A stretch of 46,505 bases of DNA from Chitinophagaceae bacterium (GTDB lineage Bacteria > Bacteroidota > Bacteroidia > Chitinophagales > Chitinophagaceae): contig JAIEQM010000017.1 of assembly GCA_019747705.1 (NCBI GenBank), positions 1 to 46,505 on the forward strand, given 5' to 3'. How positions within the stretch are numbered: the stretch's first letter is position 1; every line of letters begins with the position of its first letter. The translations under genes were made by a program, and so were the position numbers. Positions 1-6,068 of this stretch are shown piece after piece. Under the pieces are notes generated by a model, which searched no databases, was not told where the DNA came from, and saw only the letters and a program-made list of their open reading frames with translations.

Positions 1-243
1 ATACCTTGCCTTTTGAACAAAGCACCTTGGGGCGGTTTGTACACCCCTGCTGTAAAGCGTGTACGGCAGGACCGCTGGCATCATTTATACAATTGCAAAA
101 ACAATCACTAATGCGATTGCTTTTCGTGACACACTCCGCCGAAACTAAAGCTGGGTTATGCACTGCTGCTGATTGATATTCCGTCAAGCCCCAATTGCTG
201 CAATACTTTTGTTGCACGAATACCCTTCTTCGCTTCTGTCGTC
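1..243. other. Left-edge flank of the restriction cassette, no gene recognised
   Basis: This stretch lies beyond the stop of the restriction endonuclease. It is visibly richer in G+C than the cassette. No start-to-stop gene is convincing: one minus-strand frame is free of stops right across it, but the translation is cysteine-rich and matches nothing I recognise. Bases 32-75 hold nested inverted repeats: GCGGT/ACCGC outside, with GTACAC/GTGTAC and CCTGC/GCAGG crossing inside. It may be the distal junction of the acquired cassette or the tail of an unrelated gene. Confidence 0.4.
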
Positions 244-1548
244 CTACGGTATAGAAACAGTTTCGCTGTTGTAATACAGGCTGTTCAAATGTTGTGATTT
301 AATTCTAAACTGGCTGCGTTTTTTTATTTTAGGTTTTGTAGAAACGTCTTCCATTTTAATACCTGGGTCATAGTAAATGTTACCAATTGCCATTTGCTTT
401 AAGAAGAGTTGAAAGTCTGTGCCTGTCCCTAAAATTATATTGTTGCCGTATTTATATTTCCTGTCTTGTGTTGTGTCCGAAAGCGAAGGAACATAACAGG
501 CTTGATTATGTTTCCTGTTCCAATGCAAAAGCATGGATGAAAAACTCCATGACGAAGCTTCATTATTTTTGATGTCAACTAATGCAATGCGTCCATTTGT
601 ATTTCTAATTTTTCCACTTGCTGTGTCAAAACCAATAAGCTGCATTTCAAGATTTGTCAATGGATGCCTAATACCTGTTTTGTGAATACCTCCAAAGTTC
701 ATTCTATTTTCTCTGCCTGTTCGGTCGGCATAACCGTATTGTTTGATAAATATTTCTGCACCTGCGGTTTTATAAATTCCATCAGTTGGTTCAGGTGTCA
801 TTAAAGTAATAACAGCAGAGTTAATTCTTGCAAAATTTGATACACCAAACTGCTTTACTTCCCAACCTAAATAATCGGGTTCTGAATATCCGTTTGGCGT
901 AATCCCTAATTCTGCTTCTAACGTATAACCACCACAATTTGGCGATAGGCAAGGTAAAATATTCCTATCACCGTCAAGTCGTTTGGAAGTTATCCAACCC
1001 AATTCGTGAATACGATACAATTCTGCAAGTAATTTTTCTCTGTTGTTTACAGCTTGTGGCAGGTCAATAACTTTAAAAACTCCATGTTCTGATATTTGCT
1101 TTATGTTGTTAAACTCTTTTGCAATTTCAGAATCGGGTGCTGCGACATAGCCCAAAACAACTCCATTTTTTGCAACCGCAAAAAACAAAAGCCTGTCCGC
1201 AAGTCTTTGCGCCATTAATTCTGATGGTGGATTTTCACACTTTGCAAGAAAGCCTGAAAACCTTACTTCGGGATACTTTGGATAAAGTATGAGTTGTGAA
1301 TTTGGTGCAGGATAGATATTGCCGTCATCGCTAATCCAACTAAAATTTATTGATGCTTTAAACCGTTCTTTATTCCAGTCGCCAGCTTCTTCTGCTTTAA
1401 TTTCAGAAATTGGTAGAATGTTCAGAATTTCAAAACTGCCGCCAAAATAAACTTGGTTTTTTGAATTGTCGTTTGGGGAAAGTTTTTTGATGTAAATTTT
1501 ATTGCAGCCATTATCAGCAAACAACGACTTTAGTTTTTTTAGGTTCAT
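244..1548 (-). CDS. MvaI/BcnI-type restriction endonuclease
   Basis: Type II restriction endonuclease of the MvaI/BcnI family, predicted to cleave unmodified CCWGG (or CCSGG) DNA in the cytoplasm. The 434-residue protein carries the family signature [11 protein letters not shown] near residue 206, followed by PDYLGWEVK. This gives the PD-(D/E)xK-type catalytic set D225, E230 and K232. The C-terminal FRIKSQ segment also resembles the end of family members. The family is known for acting as a monomer. The roughly 200-residue N-terminal part is longer than in MvaI or BcnI themselves and is not recognised. The start overlaps the methyltransferase end by 35 bp, which suggests translational coupling so that the nuclease is made after its protecting enzyme. 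Its CCWGG specificity is inferred mainly from the partner methyltransferase. Confidence 0.85.
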   Translation of the reverse strand: MNLKKLKSLFADNGCNKIYIKKLSPNDNSKNQVYFGGSFEILNILPISEIKAEEAGDWNKERFKASINFSWISDDGNIYPAPNSQLILYPKYPEVRFSGFLAKCENPPSELMAQRLADRLLFFAVAKNGVVLGYVAAPDSEIAKEFNNIKQISEHGVFKVIDLPQAVNNREKLLAELYRIHELGWITSKRLDGDRNILPCLSPNCGGYTLEAELGITPNGYSEPDYLGWEVKQFGVSNFARINSAVITLMTPEPTDGIYKTAGAEIFIKQYGYADRTGRENRMNFGGIHKTGIRHPLTNLEMQLIGFDTASGKIRNTNGRIALVDIKNNEASSWSFSSMLLHWNRKHNQACYVPSLSDTTQDRKYKYGNNIILGTGTDFQLFLKQMAIGNIYYDPGIKMEDVSTKPKIKKRSQFRIKSQHLNSLYYNSETVSIP

Positions 1549-2767
1549 TGATTGCCAATATTTCTTTAATGATATTTTTACCGACTGCCTGAATTAACGG
1601 TGTTACAACCGAATTGCCAAACTGTTTGTATGCCTGGTTATCTGAAACTGGAATTAAGAAAGTATCAGGGAAACCTTGCAGCCTTGCACATTCTCTTGGT
1701 GTTAATCTTCGTGGGCATTTGCCTTCTTGTGGAATTAATATTTCAGCTCCATCTTTGTAATACCTTGCACTCATAGTTCTTGAAATTCCATTTAAGTCTG
1801 TTAGCCCAAACCCAAAACCATTGCCTTTTGCTTTATGTTTTTTAGCATACTCTTGTAAGTAATTCCAAAGATGGTCGGAAAGTGTATATTTTTTATCTAC
1901 TTCTTTTTCCAAAATATTTTTGATTGCATATTTGGTTTCCCCCATTTTAGGGAATTGGAAAGTTTCTTTGCCTTTAAAAATTTGATTTCTAAAACCTACA
2001 ATAATTATTCGTTCTCTGTGTTGTGGAACAAAGTGTTGTCCGTCTAACACTTTGAAATGAATTGAATAGCCTAACTCTTTAAGCGTTTCAGTTATTACCT
2101 TAAATGTTTTTCCTTTATCATGAGAAACAAGATTTTTTACATTCTCTAACATAAAAGCTGAAGGCTTTTTATGCTTTATTATTCTTGCTACATCAAAAAA
2201 TAATGTCCCTTGTGTTTCGTCTAAAAAGCCGTGGGCCCTGCCCAAGGCATTTTTCTTTGAAACCCCTGCAATAGAAAATGGCTGGCAAGGAAAACCTCCA
2301 AGTAGAATATCGTGGTCTGGGATTTCTGTTTCTTTGATTTTGGTAATATCCCCAAATGGAACTTCGCCAAAGTTGGCTTCATAGGTTTTCTTTGAGTAAG
2401 CATCCCATTCGGAAGTGAACACACATTTACCCCCTAAGTTTTGAAATGCTAAACGAATCCCTCCAATCCCTGCAAACAAATCAATGAATTTAAATTTTGG
2501 ATTTTCTGTTGGCGGAAATGGAATGTCCCACTTAATTGGCAAATAATATTGAAAGTCGGGTTCTTGTAAGATGTTCAATTCTTCGTGCAGGTCAGCCAAA
2601 TAGCTTTCTGCTTTAGGTTTATAAAACTGGGAAACTCCATTTTTATGGTTTTGTAAATAATGTGTCAAGTTAGCCAAGTCGTTGTCAGTCGTCTTGTCCA
2701 CTTCTATTTGAAGTTTCTTTTTTATGCTGCTATATTTTGCCATTGCTGTTTTTAAGTTGCTGTTCAA
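1514..2767 (-). CDS. Dcm/EcoRII-like DNA (cytosine-5)-methyltransferase
   Basis: Transfers a methyl group from S-adenosylmethionine to carbon 5 of cytosine, protecting the host from the neighbouring nuclease. All core motifs are visible: [10 protein letters not shown] (motif I, residues 94-103), GGFPCQPFS with catalytic C161 (IV), ENV 208-210 (VI), QHRER 249-253 (VIII) and YKQFGNSVV near the C-terminus (X). Similarity to E. coli Dcm continues outside the motifs. [32 protein letters not shown] and the target-recognition stretch around [11 protein letters not shown] are nearly shared, so CCWGG with methylation of the inner C is the best prediction. A roughly 90-residue N-terminal extension also matches Dcm architecture. 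It overlaps vsr by 38 bp. A second start at 2743 would shorten the overlap. Confidence 0.95.
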   Translation of the reverse strand: MNSNLKTAMAKYSSIKKKLQIEVDKTTDNDLANLTHYLQNHKNGVSQFYKPKAESYLADLHEELNILQEPDFQYYLPIKWDIPFPPTENPKFKFIDLFAGIGGIRLAFQNLGGKCVFTSEWDAYSKKTYEANFGEVPFGDITKIKETEIPDHDILLGGFPCQPFSIAGVSKKNALGRAHGFLDETQGTLFFDVARIIKHKKPSAFMLENVKNLVSHDKGKTFKVITETLKELGYSIHFKVLDGQHFVPQHRERIIIVGFRNQIFKGKETFQFPKMGETKYAIKNILEKEVDKKYTLSDHLWNYLQEYAKKHKAKGNGFGFGLTDLNGISRTMSARYYKDGAEILIPQEGKCPRRLTPRECARLQGFPDTFLIPVSDNQAYKQFGNSVVTPLIQAVGKNIIKEILAINEPKKTKVVVC

Positions 2768-3155
2768 TTGAAGATACGAAATTTGCTAAATTTTTTTGGA
2801 TTTCCTTGCTCCAAAAACGTAATACTTTCCACCCTGTGTTAATAAGATGTTTATTCACGGATTCATCCCGCTTCATGTTTCCTTCAATTTTTGTCCACCA
2901 AAAAGTACGATTTGTCTTAATGCGGTGTTTTTCTGTATGCCAATCCTTGCCATGAAAGTATTCGCTGTCTATAAAAATTGCCACTTTATATTTCTTAAAA
3001 GTCAGGTCAGGTTTTCCAAAAACTGTCTTGTTGTTTTTTCTGTACCTGTGTCCACGATGCCAAAGTGCTTTTGCTAAAAGAATTTCATCTTTTGTGTCTT
3101 TGCTTTTGATGGCTTGCATGTTTTTCCGCCTTTGCTCTTTGGTCAAAACGTCCAT
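2730..3155 (-). CDS. vsr: Very short patch repair (Vsr) endonuclease, cysteine-free variant
   Basis: Nicks 5' of the T in T:G mismatches that arise when 5-methylcytosine deaminates, here presumably within the CCWGG sites made by the adjacent methyltransferase. The 141-residue protein aligns without gaps to the E. coli enzyme over its first two thirds: [17 protein letters not shown] with the metal-binding Asp (D50), and the catalytic His H68. The E. coli zinc ligands (C66, H71, C73, C117) are replaced; the first three correspond to E65, K70 and W72. The protein has no cysteine at all. The intercalating F67/W68 pair is Y66/F67. It is first in the operon, preceded by a perfect -7 element (TAACTTTG) only four bases from the ATG. 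Family assignment is firm; activity without the zinc site is inferred. Confidence 0.9.
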   Translation of the reverse strand: MDVLTKEQRRKNMQAIKSKDTKDEILLAKALWHRGHRYRKNNKTVFGKPDLTFKKYKVAIFIDSEYFHGKDWHTEKHRIKTNRTFWWTKIEGNMKRDESVNKHLINTGWKVLRFWSKEIQKNLANFVSSIEQQLKNSNGKI

Positions 3156-3159
3156 GTAG

Positions 3160-3167
3160 CAAAGTTA
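3160..3167 (-). promoter_or_regulatory. -7 promoter element of the vsr-methyltransferase-nuclease operon
   Basis: On the minus strand this reads TAACTTTG, a perfect match to the Bacteroidota -7 consensus TAnnTTTG. It lies four bases before the vsr ATG, so transcription should start at or next to the start codon (leaderless or nearly so). No good TTTG -33 box is seen at the usual distance. Confidence 0.5.
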
Positions 3168-3194
3168 GCAAAATGAAGATATGTTGTCTGTCAG

Positions 3195-3578
3195 TTGAAT
3201 ATTGATGATGTCGCTGGTAGGGTTTCGTACACCATTACTATTGAAGGTGATAATGATTTTCATTTGCTCATTGGCAATACACCGGTGTATGAAGCCGGGG
3301 TTACAAGAGTATTTAATGCCGAGATTCCGGGTGTGCCGCCCAATGGTACCACTGCAGAAAAAAATAAAATCAAACAACTGCGTGCCAAACTGCTGCAACA
3401 GTTTGGAGGCATACCGGTATGCGGACGCAATGGTTATTTACAGGAGCATACCAAAATACGAATCAGCGGTTCTTTGTTTTATGATACACAGCATAAATCC
3501 AACCCGGCCAAATGCAGGGATGTGGAAGGTGAATCAGCATGGGAAATACACCCGGTGCTGGATATTGAGAAAAAATAA
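3195..3578 (+). pseudogene. 5'-truncated conserved hypothetical gene at the cassette junction
   Basis: The frame is open from a TGA at 3174 to the stop at 3578 but contains no ATG; only a TTG at 3195 could start it. The translated part looks like a real protein core. A beta-rich segment contains EGDNDFHLLIG, then a middle helix KNKIKQLRAKLLQQF, and the end reads SAWEIHPVLDIE, a type of ending I associate with small conserved bacterial proteins of unknown function. The first part, normally including an export signal or N-terminal strand, is missing just where the divergent restriction cassette begins (3155). I infer that cassette arrival removed the 5' end. A functional short protein started at TTG is a less likely alternative. 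Confidence 0.55.
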
Positions 3579-3612
3579 ACAGAGCTGTTCTTTTATTGAT
3601 GCAATGCTATTA

Positions 3613-4308
3613 TCAGTTCACTATTACCCCATTAGCATTTACAGGTTGTGATAAATCCCAGTTGCTTTTGCTGATGCAGTTTTTAAAACATTGTGTTCTG
3701 TAAACAGTTGCTCTCAGATTAGCCCTGGAGTTATTAGCCAGCCAGTTATGTCTTGCAGTTACATATTGCTGAATCCATATTTTTTCATCGCCCCCGTTTT
3801 TTGGAACCGGCTCTGTAAATTTTTCACGGAGCCAGGGTGGCACCGAGCCACTGTGGATATAACTGTCATAAATTACCAGCAGGCTCAGCGCTTCTGTAAA
3901 TTTCATGGTGGTAAACCATCCAAAGGCAGGCTGATAATACAACTGATCAAAAAATACATCCTGTGTTTTTTGCATAACAGGGTCAGTATTGCCGGCATCT
4001 TTCAGCAGTTTTAATAATACTGTATCCGTAAACAGGCTGGGGCGTTTCCCGATTTTTGAAAGATAAGGTGTGAGCTGGGCAGCAAACAACCCGTTATTGT
4101 TTACGTATTGCTGCAGCAGTGCTTTTAAATTTCCAAATTCTGTTGTTTGGCTGCGGCCATACGTAATTTGCCGGATGGGTTTGCCATCTGATCCTTTAGG
4201 ACCATCGGCCAGTAATGTTACAGAGCCGTATTTACCGGCCGTACTTCCTGTTTCAAATACATTTACGATTTGCAGGATTTTAGTTTTTTGAGCAACAGTG
4301 ATGGGCAT
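3613..4308 (-). CDS. GH46 chitosanase-like glycoside hydrolase, no signal peptide
   Basis: Predicted to hydrolyse beta-1,4 links in chitosan or a related amino-sugar polymer. The 231-residue protein has the family opening NVFETGS with the probable catalytic acid E19, followed by YGSVTLLADGP, where an Asp would be the second carboxylate. Then come the characteristic QITYGRSQTTEFGNL (residues 47-61) and a C-terminal ARHNWLANN...LRATVYR block. Length fits a single GH46 domain. Classical GH46 enzymes are secreted, but here the N-terminus (MPITVAQKTK) is hydrophilic with no signal peptide or membrane segment. It may act in the cytoplasm, leave by a non-Sec route, or be a lysozyme-like lytic enzyme. 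It is convergent with the truncated gene at 3195-3578 and has no operon partner. Confidence 0.75.
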   Translation of the reverse strand: MPITVAQKTKILQIVNVFETGSTAGKYGSVTLLADGPKGSDGKPIRQITYGRSQTTEFGNLKALLQQYVNNNGLFAAQLTPYLSKIGKRPSLFTDTVLLKLLKDAGNTDPVMQKTQDVFFDQLYYQPAFGWFTTMKFTEALSLLVIYDSYIHSGSVPPWLREKFTEPVPKNGGDEKIWIQQYVTARHNWLANNSRANLRATVYRTQCFKNCISKSNWDLSQPVNANGVIVN

Positions 4309-4450
4309 AGTGTTTTTTTAAAATGATTAAGAAAAAATAAAGGCTCTGCAGTGTGAATATGAGGAGACAATAAAAATCCAAAACAGTTTTTACAATGTCA
4401 ATAGCGGAAACACTTTTTTTTAAAAAACTTGTTCAGGTTGGGTTTAAAGA

Positions 4451-4483
4451 AATAAAAACCACCCGCTTTGGAGTATTGCGGGT
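4451..4483 (-). terminator. Terminator after the S26 peptidase gene
   Basis: ACCCGC (4461-4466) pairs with GCGGGT (4478-4483) around an 11-base loop. On the minus strand the stem is followed by GGTTTTTATTT. It lies about 70 bases past the stop codon at 4555. Confidence 0.6.
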
Positions 4484-4554
4484 TTTAAAAGGTTCGTTTA
4501 TATTATGACTTCAGTTTATAGCAATTCACAACATAAGGTTTACAAAGGCGGGAG

Positions 4555-5271
4555 TTACTTGTTTAATACCGTGCCCCTGAAGTTTTCTTTTTTAATAAAT
4601 CCAACAAAACGGGAATCCAGCGAATTATGCCGGTTATCACCCATCACAAAAAAATAACCTTTCGGAATTTTTAAAGGTCCGAAGTTATCAATCGTCCATA
4701 CAGAATCTTTTTTCATCCATTTGAATGCGCCCATTGATTGATTCATGTCTTTATAAATTATTTTTTGGAGTACCATTCCTTTTTTAGTGAGCGCTGTTGC
4801 TTCCTCAGTGGTTAAAAAAACTTCATACGTTTTTTCAGTGATTTGCCGTAAATAGGATTTTTTCTGCAGCTGATCAAAGTTGCCGGGAGCTGATAACAGT
4901 CTTTCATCAGCTATATAGTTCTGCAATAAATTTTTACCGGTATCAAAATTTTTCCGGTTGAGGTAAAGTACGGATTCTTTCATTTCAATAACATCACCTT
5001 CATCTGCCACCATCCTGTGCAAATGAGTTTCGCCCGGTACAGTATAAGGGTTTAACGAATCAACATATTCATTTTTATAGGCCACCGTATTGCCGGGTAC
5101 CGGAGTTTTTAAATTCGAGGTAAAAATAATTTCACCCGCTTTAATTGCTGGCTCGCCGGAAGGTGCAGGTATACGATACATCTGCAAAGCGCCTGTAACA
5201 CGGGCTACTACCCAGACCAAAACGAGTACGCCGCTGAAAATAATCAGCAGCAGCGGCCATTTGTTTTTCAT
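4555..5271 (-). CDS. S26-family signal peptidase-like protein, Ser-His type
   Basis: Membrane-anchored serine peptidase of the signal peptidase I family, 238 residues from the ATG at 5271. One N-terminal membrane segment (residues 6-23) is followed by the nucleophile box IPAPSGEPAI with Ser38. The C-terminal box VMGDNRHNSLDSRFVGFI is the family's GDNR...SR(Y/F)(W/G)G motif. The position normally held by the general-base lysine (KRVVGLPGD) reads LHRMVADEGD, with His85 in its place, as in ER-type signal peptidases. Divergent S26 proteins like this are common in Bacteroidota beside a canonical LepB, so its substrate may be special. I prefer the start at 5271 over 5313 because a perfect -7 element lies between them. 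It is divergent from a MarR regulator. Confidence 0.8.
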   Translation of the reverse strand: MKNKWPLLLIIFSGVLVLVWVVARVTGALQMYRIPAPSGEPAIKAGEIIFTSNLKTPVPGNTVAYKNEYVDSLNPYTVPGETHLHRMVADEGDVIEMKESVLYLNRKNFDTGKNLLQNYIADERLLSAPGNFDQLQKKSYLRQITEKTYEVFLTTEEATALTKKGMVLQKIIYKDMNQSMGAFKWMKKDSVWTIDNFGPLKIPKGYFFVMGDNRHNSLDSRFVGFIKKENFRGTVLNK

Positions 5272-5297
5272 CACATAAATTTTGATAAAAATAACTG

Positions 5298-5305
5298 CAA
5301 AAATA
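5298..5305 (-). promoter_or_regulatory. -7 promoter element of the S26 peptidase gene
   Basis: The minus strand reads TATTTTTG (TAnnTTTG). It predicts transcription starting near 5292, about 20 bases before the ATG at 5271, and so argues against the upstream start at 5313. Confidence 0.45.
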
Positions 5306-5336
5306 CTTGGCATGTAAAAAAGAATTCCTACTTTTA
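5306..5336 (+). promoter_or_regulatory. Promoter of the first MarR gene
   Basis: CTTG (5306-5309), 19 bases, then TACTTTTA (5329-5336). This is close to the TTTG-N19-TAnnTTTG consensus, with one mismatch in each box. The start point would be near 5342, inside the inverted repeat described next. Confidence 0.45.
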
Positions 5337-5338
5337 CT

Positions 5339-5356
5339 TAGTTGCATAAACAACTA
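5339..5356. promoter_or_regulatory. Candidate MarR operator TAGTTG-N6-CAACTA
   Basis: This perfect 6+6 inverted repeat overlaps the predicted start of transcription and ends two bases before the MarR ATG at 5358. Palindromes of this spacing are typical of MarR-family autoregulation. It also lies within the divergent promoter region of the S26 peptidase. Confidence 0.55.
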
Positions 5357-5357
5357 T

Positions 5358-5798
5358 ATGCCAAACAACCAATTTAAGAAGGGTGAATTATACAGCTTTA
5401 TGACAGGCAAGGCCAGCACGGCCATTGCCCGGCGTTTGCAAAAGAATATGAAGCAGTCAGGTATTGATATTACCGTGGAGCAATGGAGCGTGCTCTACCA
5501 TTTATGGAAGAATGATGGATTGAGTCAGCAGGATTTATGCAATGCTACGTTCAGAGATAAACCCAGCATTACACGATTGGTTGATAACCTTGAAAAACTC
5601 AAATTAGTAAAACGTGTTGCCAGTAAAAGTGATAGAAGAATTAACCAGGTGTTTTTAACAGAAGCAGGAAAAGAACTGGATGATAAAACCATGAAGGTGG
5701 CCAATGATACATTGAATGAAGCATTGGTGGGTGTTACAAATGATAAAGTGGATATCGCAAAGGAAGTGCTGCAGGTGGTGTATGATAATTTGAAGTAG
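5358..5798 (+). CDS. MarR-family transcriptional regulator
   Basis: Homodimeric winged-helix repressor of 146 residues, probably sensing a small aromatic or oxidising ligand. The core is visible: ITVEQWSVLYHLWKNDGLSQQDL (first helices), then the recognition region RDKPSITRLVDNLEKLKLVKR and the wing KSDRRINQVFLTEAG. Helices at both ends would form the dimer interface. The ATG at 5358 is chosen over 5307 because it follows the predicted promoter and operator and gives the usual MarR N-terminus. It is divergently arranged with the S26 peptidase gene. No drug pump or oxidoreductase is adjacent, so its target beyond itself is unknown; the downstream acyl-CoA dehydrogenase is separated by a repeat-rich gap. 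Confidence 0.9.
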   Translation: MPNNQFKKGELYSFMTGKASTAIARRLQKNMKQSGIDITVEQWSVLYHLWKNDGLSQQDLCNATFRDKPSITRLVDNLEKLKLVKRVASKSDRRINQVFLTEAGKELDDKTMKVANDTLNEALVGVTNDKVDIAKEVLQVVYDNLK

Positions 5799-5802
5799 AG
5801 GG

Positions 5803-5832
5803 AAGCCCCCTCCGCCCCCCAAGGGGGAACTT
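5803..5832. repeat. GC-rich hairpin repeat downstream of marR
   Basis: GAAG-CCCCC pairs with GGGGG-AA-CTTC around TCCGCCCCCCAA. G/C tracts of this sort recur between genes in many Bacteroidota genomes; that statement is from memory and not checked here. It has no T-tract, so it is not a simple terminator. Confidence 0.5.
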
Positions 5833-5907
5833 CGCCGCACAGCCCTTGCTTATTGAAGAATAAGATTAATAGCGGAGATGATTATTTGTGAATAGGAGAT
5901 GGTTTAT

Positions 5908-5923
5908 CCCCTCCTTGGAGGGG
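5908..5923. repeat. Palindromic repeat CCCCTCC-TT-GGAGGGG
   Basis: A perfect 7+7 palindrome with a two-base centre, followed by GTGGCAGAG. Together with the hairpin at 5803-5832 and the repeat at 5967-6004 it fills the 270-base gap between marR and the acyl-CoA dehydrogenase gene. The gap therefore looks like stacked intergenic repeats and not a single regulatory leader. Confidence 0.55.
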
Positions 5924-5966
5924 TGGCAGAGTGTTAAACATAGTAAGAATTGAAAGGGGTGGGTGC

Positions 5967-6004
5967 TGAATAGAATTAAGGAAGTACAAGAGTGCGACGC
6001 AACA
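5967..6004 (+). repeat. Dispersed repeat, copy A, upstream of acyl-CoA dehydrogenase
   Basis: 38 bases match 32716-32753 at 34 positions without gaps, including TGAATAGAATTAAG, GTACAAG and GTGCGACG. It sits 64 bases before the ATG of the downstream gene, in the same orientation as copy B relative to its own downstream gene. No coding potential is seen. Confidence 0.75.
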
Positions 6005-6068
6005 ACAGCTTAATAGTAGCAAAAAGCTTAGTTCATATAAAAAATTAAACATCTTAAACTCAAACACG

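Noticed and set aside
1..243. A minus-strand frame open across the whole left edge
   Set aside because: It has no visible start, overlaps the nuclease gene end in another frame, is cysteine-rich, and matches no family I know. A chance open frame of about 80 codons is plausible.
3195..3578. Treating the 3195-3578 frame as an intact gene
   Set aside because: There is no ATG in the frame, only a TTG, and the start coincides with the edge of the restriction cassette. I list it as truncated.
3202..3651. Plus-strand frame of 149 residues starting with ATG
   Set aside because: It overlaps the better-looking frame 3195-3578 almost completely. Its translation is rich in Cys, Met and Arg with no domain-like pattern, typical of a shadow frame.
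4555..5313. Longer start for the S26 peptidase at 5313
   Set aside because: The predicted -7 element (5298-5305) lies inside it, so the transcript would begin after that codon.
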